Both the position numbers and the translations under genes were made by a program. 20,525 bases of DNA from Opitutia bacterium (GTDB lineage Bacteria > Verrucomicrobiota > Verrucomicrobiia > Opitutales > Coraliomargaritaceae): contig DOCS01000196.1 in the NCBI GenBank assembly GCA_003503355.1, forward strand, positions 1 through 20,525, in the 5' to 3' direction. This document shows positions 1-7,380 of the stretch, piece by piece. The notes under the pieces were generated by a model that did not search any database, was not told where the DNA came from, and saw only the letters and a list, made by a program, of their open reading frames with translations. Position 1 is the stretch's first letter; each line of letters begins with the position of its first letter.

Positions 1-762
1 CATGCCTGGTTCGGCACCTCGATTTAGAAAGTGACGCACCTTGGGATCCACCGCGGGATCATCGACCAGCTGCCGCGGGTTACCATCGCACAGCGCGGTC
101 TTGGTCTCGGCATCTAGAAACAGCGCACTATCGGCAATCGCAAAGATACTCGCCAGCTCATGCGTGACCACCACGACGGTGGCCCCCAGCGCATCGCGCA
201 GTTGCAGAATCAGTTCGTCGAGACGCAACGAGCTCAGCGGATCCAAACCGGCAGATGGCTCATCAAAAAACAAAACCTCTGGGTCCAGCGCGATCGCTCG
301 TGCCAGCCCAGCCCGCTTGCGCATCCCTCCACTCAATTCGGACGGGTAGCGATGCCCAAACCCACTCAATCCGACCAGCGACAATTTAAAATCGACAATT
401 TCCCGGATCTCCTTCGCCCCCAAATCCGTATATTCCTCCAACGGCAGCGCGATATTTTCCTCAACACTCATCGAGCTCCACAAAGCCCCGCTCTGAAACA
501 AGATACCGAAACGGCGGCGAACACGCTCCATCGTTTCCGCTGTGGGGTCGAACAACGCATCGTCGTAAAAAATCTGACCTCTGCGCGCCTGCTCCAAGCC
601 AATCAGGTGTTTTAGCAAGGTGCTCTTGCCGCAGCCGCTCCCGCCCATGAGCACTTTGATCTCTCCCCGCTTCACCGTAAAATCGAGCGCGTTCATCACG
701 GTATAATCGCCATAGGCCATAGTCAGCCCCTTCACCGTTATTTTATTTGGGTTCACACGCAT
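1..762 (-). CDS. mlaF: MlaF-type ABC transporter ATP-binding protein (3' end cut off by window)
   Basis: This is the cytoplasmic ATPase of an Mla-type phospholipid ABC transporter, which powers lipid movement between inner and outer membrane. Reading from ATG at 762, 254 codons are open to the left edge without a stop. Visible motifs are Walker A GGSGCGKST (residues 40-48), the Q-loop in FGILFQSG (about 85-92), the signature LSGGMRKR (143-150), Walker B VLFFDEP (163-169), the D-loop SAGLD and the switch histidine in VVTHE (about 198-202). The LSGGM-(R/K)-KR form is typical of MlaF. E. coli MlaF is only slightly longer, so probably about 10-20 residues are missing. The start lies 2 bases after the mlaE stop, with no purine-rich ribosome site, which suggests translational coupling. 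An MlaD-like substrate-binding gene may follow outside the window (inference). Confidence 0.93.
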   Translation of the reverse strand, partial: MRVNPNKITVKGLTMAYGDYTVMNALDFTVKRGEIKVLMGGSGCGKSTLLKHLIGLEQARRGQIFYDDALFDPTAETMERVRRRFGILFQSGALWSSMSVEENIALPLEEYTDLGAKEIREIVDFKLSLVGLSGFGHRYPSELSGGMRKRAGLARAIALDPEVLFFDEPSAGLDPLSSLRLDELILQLRDALGATVVVVTHELASIFAIADSALFLDAETKTALCDGNPRQLVDDPAVDPKVRHFLNRGAEPGM

Positions 763-764
763 GC

Positions 765-1907
765 TTAAATACCGAGAATATGAAAACTCACCGCGAACAC
801 CGCATCCGCCACCACCATCCAGGTAATCGCGGTCACCACTGCAGAGGTCGCCGCCAAACCAACCGCAGTCGCATCTTTACCGCAATTCAAACCACGGTAA
901 CACCCCGCCAAAGCGATAATCACCCCAAACACGGCGCTTTTAAAAATCCCGCCGAAGAAATCATTCAATCCCACGGCGTTCTCCACTTGATTGAAATACT
1001 GCACCACACTCACATCCGAGATCGAAACCGCCACCACCATCCCGCCAAGGATCGACACCAGATCGGCACAGACACAGAGCAGCGGCATCATCAACACCAG
1101 AGCGACCACCCGCGGCAGCACCAGAAACTGCATCGGCGAAATCCCAAAACAGCTCAAGGCATCGACCTCTTCATTCACCTGCATACTACCGATCTGAGCG
1201 GCAAAGGCAGCACCAGTGCGTCCCGCCATAATCACCCCGGCCATCACCGCACCCAGTTCACGCGTCATCGCCACCCCCACCAAATCAGCCACATAAATAT
1301 CTGCGCCAAATTTCTGCAACTGGATCACGCCAATAAAGGCGATGATCAAGCCGGTCAGAAAACTCAGCAAACAAACAATCGGCACCGCCCTCGCGCCGGT
1401 CGACTGCAACAGAAAGAGAAAGTCTTTCATCCGCAGCTGTGCGCGACCGGTCAGCAATGCGCGGAGAGCGAGCAACAACTGACCGAGAAAAATGCAATAG
1501 TTATCCAGTCCGCGATAAGTGCGCAGCACTTGATCCCCCACTTGAGTGAACACATCCGGCGCCGCCGCGTCTGCCACCGGCTCCTGCCGAGGCACCGCCA
1601 GCGACAGCCGCATCATATTGCGCACACCCTCTGGCAGACCGTCCAACACGCACGGCACGCCATGCGCTTGCGCCAGATCACGACAGCGCCGTACAAAAAT
1701 CAGCAACGCGGTGTCCCACTCTCCCAGGTTGCTCACATCAAAAGCGATCACCGCAACGCCCGGCTCAGCAATTAAGGCAGCCTCAAGCTGCTGAAATTCA
1801 GGCCGATCATTGCGCAGCAGCCAGTCCCCGCAAAGCACGAGCGTCAACTCGGCAGCTTCACGCAGAATATCCATACCTGCCCGCTTGTCTTCACCATTCG
1901 CCATCAT
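765..1907 (-). CDS. mlaE: MlaE-family lipid ABC transporter permease with N-terminal STAS-like domain
   Basis: This is the integral-membrane permease of the Mla/Ttg2 lipid transporter and the partner of the adjacent MlaF. About residues 12-105 resemble an MlaB-like STAS domain: alternating beta/alpha, with the WDTALL stretch where MlaB has its conserved D-T-G. The permease part, about 130-380, has the family features: GARAVPIVCLLSFLTGLI, then MTRELGAVMAGVIMAGRTGAA, and a C-terminal GCYRGLNCGKDATAVG followed by a last hydrophobic helix. At about 380 aa it is roughly 120 longer than E. coli MlaE, which equals one STAS domain. The frame is open further upstream to 2066, but that would run into the divergent HAD gene. 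I chose ATG 1907; ATG 1904 and ATG 1874 are equally possible, since none has a good ribosome site. The fusion makes a separate mlaB gene unnecessary (inference). Confidence 0.92.
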   Translation of the reverse strand: MMANGEDKRAGMDILREAAELTLVLCGDWLLRNDRPEFQQLEAALIAEPGVAVIAFDVSNLGEWDTALLIFVRRCRDLAQAHGVPCVLDGLPEGVRNMMRLSLAVPRQEPVADAAAPDVFTQVGDQVLRTYRGLDNYCIFLGQLLLALRALLTGRAQLRMKDFLFLLQSTGARAVPIVCLLSFLTGLIIAFIGVIQLQKFGADIYVADLVGVAMTRELGAVMAGVIMAGRTGAAFAAQIGSMQVNEEVDALSCFGISPMQFLVLPRVVALVLMMPLLCVCADLVSILGGMVVAVSISDVSVVQYFNQVENAVGLNDFFGGIFKSAVFGVIIALAGCYRGLNCGKDATAVGLAATSAVVTAITWMVVADAVFAVSFHILGI

Positions 1908-2013
1908 TGAATGCAATCGATCTCTACACGTTCGCTTGCCACTGCGGCGAAGCATGCTCATGCATGATGCGAACTTTGCACATTTGCCGACTTCACATAA
2001 AGAACAATTTACC

Positions 2014-2679
2014 ATGCAAACCATACTCTTTGACCTAGACGGGACACTGATCGACCATTTCACCACGATCCACCGCAGCGTTGCGCACGCGCAGCGCCAG
2101 CTCGGCCTCCCCGAATCCGACTACGCCACCGTGCGCGCCACTGTCGGCGGATCAGCACCTGTGACCCTCGAACGCCTGTTGGGCAAACAACACGTCGACG
2201 CCGCGCTGCCGATTTTTCGCGAGCATTTCGAGCAAATCATGTTTGAAGATGTGCTCGAGCTGCCCGGCGCGGCTTGGATCCTCGAAGCGTTAAAAGGCAG
2301 AGGCTATAAACTCGCGGTGTTTACTAACAAGTTCGGCGACGACGCACGCGCCACGCTTAAGCACCTCGACATGGACCGCTGGCTCGACGCCATCGTCGGA
2401 ACCGGCGACACCCCCTACCGCAAGCCGGAAGCCCAATTCACCGCTCACATGCTGGAGGTAATGAAAACCACTTCGGCCGAAACCATCCTCATCGGTGACT
2501 CGCCATTTGATTTCGCCGCAGCCGAAGTCGGCGATCTCAAGTGCTACCTCGTCGCCACCGGCAGTCATAGCACCGAGGAACTGACACAATCAACCGCAGC
2601 GGACGGCGTCTATACCGACCTCTACGCTCTCGGCAGCGCCGTCTTCCAGCTTGAACGCGAAACCACTACTACCATTTAA
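2014..2679 (+). CDS. HAD-superfamily hydrolase, phosphoglycolate phosphatase-like (first of a tandem pair)
   Basis: This 221-aa protein is a HAD phosphatase of the Gph/PGP type with a C1 helical cap. Motif I is DLDGT with nucleophile D7 and general acid D9, motif II is the threonine in VFTNK, motif III is the lysine in YRKPEAQ, and motif IV is IGDSPFD. The cap lies between motifs I and II. The likely reaction is hydrolysis of a small phosphomonoester; the substrate (phosphoglycolate, a sugar phosphate or a nucleotide) cannot be told from sequence. ATG 2014 is chosen because motif I then begins at residue 6, as is usual; the frame is open further upstream but without homology-like content. The next gene starts on the very next base, and the two proteins share many positions outside the catalytic motifs, including TNKxGDxAR and VATGxHSTEEL, so they are paralogues. 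Confidence 0.88.
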   Translation: MQTILFDLDGTLIDHFTTIHRSVAHAQRQLGLPESDYATVRATVGGSAPVTLERLLGKQHVDAALPIFREHFEQIMFEDVLELPGAAWILEALKGRGYKLAVFTNKFGDDARATLKHLDMDRWLDAIVGTGDTPYRKPEAQFTAHMLEVMKTTSAETILIGDSPFDFAAAEVGDLKCYLVATGSHSTEELTQSTAADGVYTDLYALGSAVFQLERETTTTI

Positions 2680-3342
2680 ATGAACACTTGTCAGACTCTC
2701 CCCACCCCCAAAGCCATCCTTTGGGATATGGACGGCACCTTGATCGACCAAACCGCGGCGATCATTCGCGCTTACAGCGACGTGATTACAGCGATGGGCG
2801 GCGCCACTCCCGACCCCGACGTGATCCGCCGCAGCTTGGGCGGTACCATGCCCTCCACCATGGGAATTTTCATCGATGAACCCAACCTGGCGGAAGCCTG
2901 CCGGCGTTTCCGCACGCGCTTTCCGGAAATCATGCTCGAGGGCCTGATCATCCTCGCCGGTGGACCGGAACTGATCGAAAGCAGCCATACAGCCGGCATT
3001 GCGCAGATCATCTTCACCAATAAGCACGGCGACACCGCTCGCCAAGTCAGCAAATATGCTGGCTTCGCCAAATACATCCCCAAATGCATCGGCAATTCAG
3101 ACACCGACTGGCACAAGCCACAGCCTGAACTGACCCGCTATGTGCTGGATCAAATCGAGGCCTCCGCAGAAGATTCCTGTATGATCGGCGATTCGCCCAC
3201 CGACATCGAAACCGCACACAATGCGGGACTGCCGTGCTACTGCGTTGCCACTGGCGCGCACAGCACCGAAGAACTATTGGAAGCCGGAGCGGAAGCGGCG
3301 TTCAATAGCCTGTTCGAACTCAAAGCAGCCTTCGCACGGTAG
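2680..3342 (+). CDS. HAD-superfamily hydrolase, phosphoglycolate phosphatase-like (second of a tandem pair)
   Basis: This 220-aa HAD phosphatase has motif I DMDGT (D16, D18), motif II FTNK, motif III WHKPQPE and motif IV IGDSPTD, with a C1 cap between motifs I and II. Its start codon directly follows the TAA of the upstream paralogue (TAAATG), so it is almost certainly translated by re-initiation and expressed together with it. Compared with its neighbour it has about nine extra residues before motif I and a diverged cap (residues about 30-95), while the C-terminal core is well kept. That pattern fits duplication followed by a change of substrate (inference). Its stop lies only 16 bases from the stop of the convergent hexapeptide gene. 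Confidence 0.88.
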   Translation: MNTCQTLPTPKAILWDMDGTLIDQTAAIIRAYSDVITAMGGATPDPDVIRRSLGGTMPSTMGIFIDEPNLAEACRRFRTRFPEIMLEGLIILAGGPELIESSHTAGIAQIIFTNKHGDTARQVSKYAGFAKYIPKCIGNSDTDWHKPQPELTRYVLDQIEASAEDSCMIGDSPTDIETAHNAGLPCYCVATGAHSTEELLEAGAEAAFNSLFELKAAFAR

Positions 3343-3358
3343 ACAGGCAGCCTGACAC

Positions 3359-4042
3359 TCAGTCCATACGCGGCGCCGTTTCGATCTTCTGTTTAAGATA
3401 GGCGATCGAATCGGCGCCAATATAGCCGCGAAACGCCATGGTTGGCATGACTAGGGCTCGACGGCCAAGCACAGAACCGGGGTTCAACACCGCGTTGCAG
3501 CCAACTTCGGCGTGATCGCCAATCAGCGCACCCAACTTACGCAGCCCCGAACCACAGCGCGAACCGTCGGGCTGTTGCACCGGCACCTCACGTTGGTCCA
3601 AGCGCAGATTCGAGCAAGTCACACCCGCGCCCAAGTGCGCCTTGTTGCCCAGCACACTGTCGCCCACATAACTAAAGTGCGGCACCTGCACGCCATCGAG
3701 TAACAGGCAGTTTTTAAATTCACAGGAGTTCCCCAACACACAGTTTGCACCTGCAATTACATTGCCACGAATAAACACCCCCGGACGCAACTCGGTGCCC
3801 TCACCGATATAGGCTGGACCGGTGATCGAGCCAAATGGCGGCAATTTGACAGATGGATGAATAAACACCTGCCCTTCGACGTGTAGTCCGGGCGGAATTT
3901 CGATCGCGCTCGACTGAAAACTGTACGACTTGAGCGCCTCACGAATCAGCGGCACCCACTTCCACGGCGCCAAGTCAGCCGCAAAAACGGCATCAAACGG
4001 TAGCGACTGCGGAAAATCGAAGAGGTCACTGGCTTTTAGCAT
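3359..4042 (-). CDS. Hexapeptide-repeat (left-handed beta-helix) protein, GlmU C-terminal-like
   Basis: The protein is about 227 aa. After about 50 N-terminal residues comes a series of hexapeptide-type turns (IEIPPGLHVEGQVFIHPSV, GPAYIGEGTELRPGVFIRG, VIAGANCVLGNSCEF, AHLGAGVTCSNLRLD, AEVGCNAVLNPGSVLGRRA), as in the trimeric left-handed beta-helix of GlmU and sugar-nucleotide acyltransferases. It lacks a nucleotidyltransferase domain (no GxGTRM-type loop), so it is not a full GlmU. It may be an acyltransferase or a stand-alone partner of a separate sugar-1-phosphate nucleotidyltransferase; the substrate is unknown. ATG 4042 is chosen. A TTG at 4063 in the same frame would add seven residues but is less likely. 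The gene is convergent with the HAD pair and divergent from hflX. Confidence 0.8.
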   Translation of the reverse strand: MLKASDLFDFPQSLPFDAVFAADLAPWKWVPLIREALKSYSFQSSAIEIPPGLHVEGQVFIHPSVKLPPFGSITGPAYIGEGTELRPGVFIRGNVIAGANCVLGNSCEFKNCLLLDGVQVPHFSYVGDSVLGNKAHLGAGVTCSNLRLDQREVPVQQPDGSRCGSGLRKLGALIGDHAEVGCNAVLNPGSVLGRRALVMPTMAFRGYIGADSIAYLKQKIETAPRMD

Positions 4043-4158
4043 ACGAGGAGATGAACAATCCAACCAGCTCGGGGCGAACTAAAAATCGACCGCGATTCGT
4101 AGAGAATTCCGAAAAAAACAGTAGCTTTTCCCGCCAAGCCATTTACATTTCACTGTAC

Positions 4159-5454
4159 TTGCACGACGTAAAAGAAAAACCCAAAATGGTCGAACGGGCC
4201 ATGCTCGTTGGAATCACCCTACCAGGTGACTCCGAAACCACCACGCGCAGCCTACTTGACGAGTTGCGAGAACTCGTCACCACGCTGGGCATTGGCATTC
4301 AGCACGAAGTCCAAATCGCGATTCGCAAGCCACAGGCAAAATTCCTGGTCGGCACCGGAAAGGCCGAAGAACTGGTGGCAGAAGCCCAAGCGCATGGCTG
4401 CGATGTCATCGTATTCGACAACGAGCTCACCCCTGCCCAACAGCGCAACTGGGAAAAAGCCGCCGAGGACAAGATTCTGGTAATCGATCGCCAAGAGACC
4501 ATTCTCGATATTTTCGGCAAGCGCGCGCAGACCAAGGAAGCGGTACTGCAGGTCGAACTAGCTCGCCTCGAATACAACTTGCCGCGCTTGAAGAGCGCCT
4601 GGACACACCTAAGCCGTCAACGCGGCGGAGGCTCCATGCAGCGCGACGCCGGGGAAACTCAGCTAGAGTTAGACCAACGTATGGTCCGCACCCAGATCAC
4701 ACGCGTGAAGCGGGAACTCGAAAACGTGATTCAACACCGTCATGTCCAGCGCAAAAAGCGTATGACCGTGCCGGTACCCACCTGCGCAATCGTCGGCTAC
4801 ACCAATGCCGGCAAATCCTCGCTGCTCAATCAGCTGACCAATTCAGATATTTTGGCGGAAGACAAGTTGTTCGCCACGCTCGACCCGACCTCCCGCCGCT
4901 GCCCGCTGCCGAACGGTCAGCCGCTGGTAGTGACCGATACCGTCGGCTTCGTGCGCAACCTGCCGCACCGGCTGGTCGATGCATTCAAAGCCACCCTGGA
5001 AGAAGCGGTGGTCTCCAACTTTCTGATTCACGTGCTGGATGTCAACAGCCCTGAAATCGACGCACATGCGGAAACCACGCTGTCAGTCCTACGTACACTC
5101 GATGCCGACGAGAAGAAGATCATCACGGTATTCAATAAGATCGACGACCTTTGGAGCGAAGACATTCGCCTGAGCTTATCCTTCAGGTATCCGGAAGCTC
5201 TGTTCGTTAGTGCGCACACAGGCGAAGGTATCCCCGCGCTACTCGAGCTGATGGAGTCGATTGTGGAGAGCGACTTTGCACAGCTGCGCTTGCTCATTCC
5301 ACATGATCGCTACGACTTGGTCGCTCGACTGCATCGAGAAGGCGGCGTACGCAAAGAAGAAGCACGCGATGACGGCACCTACATCGTCAGCGCGGTCCCC
5401 GAACGCATGCTATCCTCGGTCCAGCCCTTTGTACTCAGCAGCGACGAAAAGTAA
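4159..5454 (+). CDS. hflX: GTPase HflX
   Basis: HflX is a ribosome-binding GTPase that splits stalled or hibernating 70S ribosomes under stress. Positions below count from TTG 4159. The N-terminal HflX domain (about 12-160) ends in the glycine-rich RGGGSMQRDAGETQLE segment, followed by a helical linker. The G domain has G1 GYTNAGKS (about 213-220), G2 FATLDPT, G3 DTVG (about 260-263) and G4 NKID (about 326-329). The frame is open from ATG 4051, but that start leaves only 8 bases between two divergent start codons and adds 36 low-complexity residues. TTG 4159 gives 431 aa, close to E. coli HflX (426), and places the conserved ERAMLVG near the N-terminus; ATG 4186 is a third option. None has a Shine-Dalgarno sequence at normal spacing, so identity is sure but the start is not. 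Confidence 0.9.
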   Translation: MHDVKEKPKMVERAMLVGITLPGDSETTTRSLLDELRELVTTLGIGIQHEVQIAIRKPQAKFLVGTGKAEELVAEAQAHGCDVIVFDNELTPAQQRNWEKAAEDKILVIDRQETILDIFGKRAQTKEAVLQVELARLEYNLPRLKSAWTHLSRQRGGGSMQRDAGETQLELDQRMVRTQITRVKRELENVIQHRHVQRKKRMTVPVPTCAIVGYTNAGKSSLLNQLTNSDILAEDKLFATLDPTSRRCPLPNGQPLVVTDTVGFVRNLPHRLVDAFKATLEEAVVSNFLIHVLDVNSPEIDAHAETTLSVLRTLDADEKKIITVFNKIDDLWSEDIRLSLSFRYPEALFVSAHTGEGIPALLELMESIVESDFAQLRLLIPHDRYDLVARLHREGGVRKEEARDDGTYIVSAVPERMLSSVQPFVLSSDEK

Positions 5455-5515
5455 GTCCGTCTGGGTCGACCGATCTCCAAAGCGCTTGGTTTAGAGTTCG
5501 CTACAAATTCAAGGG

Positions 5516-5539
5516 CTTTCTAGAACGCTTTCTAAAACG
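5516..5539. repeat. Tandem 12-base direct repeat, two copies
   Basis: CTTTCTAGAACG is followed immediately by CTTTCTAAAACG, differing at one base, 61 bases after the hflX stop. It could be slippage or a pair of half-sites for a regulator; nothing nearby decides this. Confidence 0.55.
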
Positions 5540-5630
5540 CAACGCGATGAGAGCCGTTACGCAGCACACATAGGACCTCTTGAGCCCCCAAACCGGGCAT
5601 TTCAATGGCAACTATGACAGAAATCCGTTT

Positions 5631-5668
5631 GAGCTTACGTGCAAAAAATAGCGTTTTTTGCAAAGCTC
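5631..5668. repeat. Strong hairpin, 15 paired bases with a 3-base bulge
   Basis: GAGCTT-acg-TGCAAAAAA pairs with TTTTTTGCA-AAGCTC around the loop TAGCG. Pairing is perfect apart from the ACG bulge. It is not followed by a T-run on either strand, so it is not a classical terminator. It may be an mRNA 3' stabiliser after hflX or a helix of a longer structured RNA. Confidence 0.7.
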
Positions 5669-5728
5669 AGAGCCACGAACTCAATTCAGGGACGTTCCCT
5701 GGTGCATAACGGAGACAGCCGTCACAAT

Positions 5729-5770
5729 CGGCATTTACTTGCAAATTGACGATTGCGACAAGTAAAACCG
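5729..5770. repeat. Inverted repeat TTTACTTG/CAAGTAAA with outer CGG/CCG
   Basis: The arms are at 5734-5741 and 5759-5766. Outer CGG (5729-5731) and CCG (5768-5770) add three pairs across a small mismatch, and inner CAA/TTG can add three more with a bulge. It lies 60 bases after the 5631-5668 hairpin and could be a helix of the same RNA. Confidence 0.55.
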
Positions 5771-5879
5771 AGGTTCTGTTTTGCTCAAACTAATCACTGC
5801 AGCAAAGTTGCATAAATACCACAGACACAGGCTATACGCCCTGTACTCGGCATTAAGTAAGCGCGAGAAACTGGAACAA

Positions 5880-5908
5880 AATTAAAAATGGCACCCCCAC
5901 TGTGCCAT
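5880..5908 (-). terminator. Intrinsic terminator of the minus-strand TPR gene
   Basis: Read on the minus strand, ATGGCAC-AGTGGGG-GTGCCAT forms a 7-pair stem followed directly by TTTTTAATTTT. It sits 36 bases after the TPR gene stop, the expected place for the end of a trpD-glmM-TPR transcript. On the plus strand the stem is not followed by T residues, so it acts one way only. Confidence 0.8.
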
Positions 5909-5922
5909 CCTAAAACAAAATG

Positions 5923-5940
5923 GCCGAAACGAAATTCGGC
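5923..5940 (-). terminator. Second hairpin beside the TPR gene stop, possible weak terminator
   Basis: GCCGAA (5923-5928) pairs with TTCGGC (5935-5940) three bases past the TPR stop codon. On the minus strand it is followed by CATTTTGTTTT, a broken T-tract. With the stronger hairpin at 5888-5908 it forms a tandem pair. Confidence 0.45.
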
Positions 5941-5943
5941 TTA

Positions 5944-7341
5944 TTACTGAGAGTAAAAATCGTCGATCTTCTGAGCAACATCGCGATAGCTAATATCTGC
6001 TGCATATAAAGTCTTAAACTCCACCATAGCTTTGTCCATATCGCCTTGCTCTTCATAGCAGGAGCCGAGTTCGTACAGCACATCCTTCTTCTGATCAGAG
6101 ATACCCGGAATTTCAGCCTTGGCAGTATTCAGCTGTTCGGCTGCAAGGTCCGAAAACCCCTTCCACTTATAAGCCTTGCCGAGCAGAATCAGTGAGCTAA
6201 TGCGCATATTTGGGCTACGCTGTGCGAGCTGTAGCTCTTTAATCGCCTTGTCGGTTTCACCCTCCATATAATACAACTCACCAAGTTCGTAACGGTAGCC
6301 GAATTCATTCGGATAACGCTGCACCAAACCTTCAGCTTGAGCAAGGCGGAAGATACGCTCGTCGTGCCGCAGCGCCTCGAGGGCCGCCTGCATCGCTTCG
6401 TCTTCTGGATTTACTTCCAGTTCAGCCTCCATATTCGCGATGTCTTGCGCCATCTTTTCCTGCACCAGTGACGCTTCGATTCGCTCAAGGTTAACGTCAA
6501 CACCACCTACTTCAAGCTGACGCGCCTTGCGCATCCACTCAATCGCATGGTCTAACTCTCCGAGCTTTTGATAGTTACTTGAGATTTCTCGATAGAAATT
6601 GATATTTTCAGGCTCCTCCGCAACTGCAGCCATGGCATCTTCAATAAGAGAACGGAGTCCGGCCTCGCCGGTCTTGGCGCGATTGGCTTGCTCGAGCATC
6701 TGCGCCTGCTCTTCGTCCTTAAGCTTATCGCGGAAGCTATTCTCATCCTCCCATTTGCCCTTATCGATAGACTGCTCAACGGAAGCCTGCTTGATCAAGG
6801 ACTGGATCTCGTCGTCTGCTGGATGCTCAAGATACGCATCATCACCAATACGAATAGCTTCCTCGCTCTTACCAATCCGAATGTAAGCAGACATGAGCGC
6901 TTTTATATTCTTAACGTCATTCGGCTCAATTTTACGAATTTCTTCATATGCGAAAGCCGCCGTTTCAAAAAACTCCAGTGCTTCCGCTGCGGCACCGATC
7001 ATTTTGTGCCCAACAATGTTGGCTGGGTTCGCATTCAGCATTTGCTCCGCGGCCAACAATGCTTCGTAAGGATTTTTTTTCGCCTTCGCATACCCACCCA
7101 TAGAGAAAGGAATGCTGGTAACTTTCGAAATCAATGAACCGATTCCTTTACGCTTCGCTACATGTACACGATCCTGGGCTTGGCGAAGAAGTCTCCGCGC
7201 GTCCAAACACGCCGGATTGCGGCTAACAATGTTCGAAATAATATCCACCGCATAGCTGGGATTTTTATCTACGGCCTTACAAGCGTTTTCAATCTGCTTC
7301 TGGAGACGAGGATCTAGATCTGTAAGAGAAACTTCTGGCAT
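5944..7341 (-). CDS. Tetratricopeptide-repeat protein of unknown function
   Basis: This 465-aa soluble protein has no signal peptide or membrane segment. It consists largely of TPR-like helix pairs. Clear ones lie at about 92-180 (YEALLAAEQMLNANPAN, then AAFAYEEIRKIEPND and EEAIRIGDDAYLEHPAD), about 250-280 (YQKLGELDHAIEWMRKA), about 350-410 (YELGELYYMEGETDKAI and onward) and the C-terminus (YELGSCYEEQGDMDKAM). Charged, coiled-coil-like segments lie between, at about 190-235 and 290-335. The C-terminal ending resembles that of bacterial TPR assembly proteins, but that does not define a function. It follows glmM after 39 bases in what looks like one operon, so a structural role in the envelope or cytoplasm is possible (inference only). 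The protein type is sure; the role is unknown. Confidence 0.85.
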   Translation of the reverse strand: MPEVSLTDLDPRLQKQIENACKAVDKNPSYAVDIISNIVSRNPACLDARRLLRQAQDRVHVAKRKGIGSLISKVTSIPFSMGGYAKAKKNPYEALLAAEQMLNANPANIVGHKMIGAAAEALEFFETAAFAYEEIRKIEPNDVKNIKALMSAYIRIGKSEEAIRIGDDAYLEHPADDEIQSLIKQASVEQSIDKGKWEDENSFRDKLKDEEQAQMLEQANRAKTGEAGLRSLIEDAMAAVAEEPENINFYREISSNYQKLGELDHAIEWMRKARQLEVGGVDVNLERIEASLVQEKMAQDIANMEAELEVNPEDEAMQAALEALRHDERIFRLAQAEGLVQRYPNEFGYRYELGELYYMEGETDKAIKELQLAQRSPNMRISSLILLGKAYKWKGFSDLAAEQLNTAKAEIPGISDQKKDVLYELGSCYEEQGDMDKAMVEFKTLYAADISYRDVAQKIDDFYSQ

Positions 7342-7380
7342 AGATTAATTGTTAATAGCTGCATGATGAAAGTAGTTCAG

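Larger units (their letters stand above)
5455..5943. other. 489-base gene-free stretch rich in inverted repeats
   Basis: No reading frame of more than about 31 codons is open here. The stretch holds a tandem near-repeat (CTTTCTAGAACG at 5516-5527, CTTTCTAAAACG at 5528-5539) and at least five inverted repeats in a row. They are 5631-5668 (15 pairs with a 3-base bulge), 5687-5701 (CAGGGA/TCCCTG), 5702-5725 (GTG..ACGG/CCGT.CAC), 5729-5770 (TTTACTTG/CAAGTAAA with outer CGG/CCG) and 5827-5844 (ACAGG/CCTGT). Next come two hairpins just past the stop of the minus-strand TPR gene. A structured non-coding RNA, mRNA 3' processing signals or decayed repeats would all fit. None matches the hallmark sequences of tmRNA, RNase P RNA or SRP RNA that I looked for. 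Confidence 0.6.

Noticed and set aside
747..1775. A 342-codon plus-strand open frame
   Set aside because: It lies antisense to mlaE, is rich in His, Gln and Arg as expected for the complement of a GC-rich gene, and matches no family; it is a shadow.
1908..2066. Longer MlaE start up to 2066
   Set aside because: It would overlap the start of the divergent HAD gene and adds a Cys/Ser/Arg-rich stretch unlike a STAS domain.
3344..3354. CAGG-CAG-CCTG inverted repeat between the convergent HAD and hexapeptide genes as a two-way terminator
   Set aside because: Four pairs with a 3-base loop and no T-tract; too weak.
4051..4158. N-terminal extension of HflX from ATG 4051
   Set aside because: It would leave 8 bases between two divergent start codons and adds residues unlike the family; the AGGAG abuts the ATG with no spacing.
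5614..5709. A 31-codon ATG frame inside the hairpin-rich gap
   Set aside because: No ribosome site, spans the 5631-5668 hairpin, and looks like chance in a non-coding stretch.
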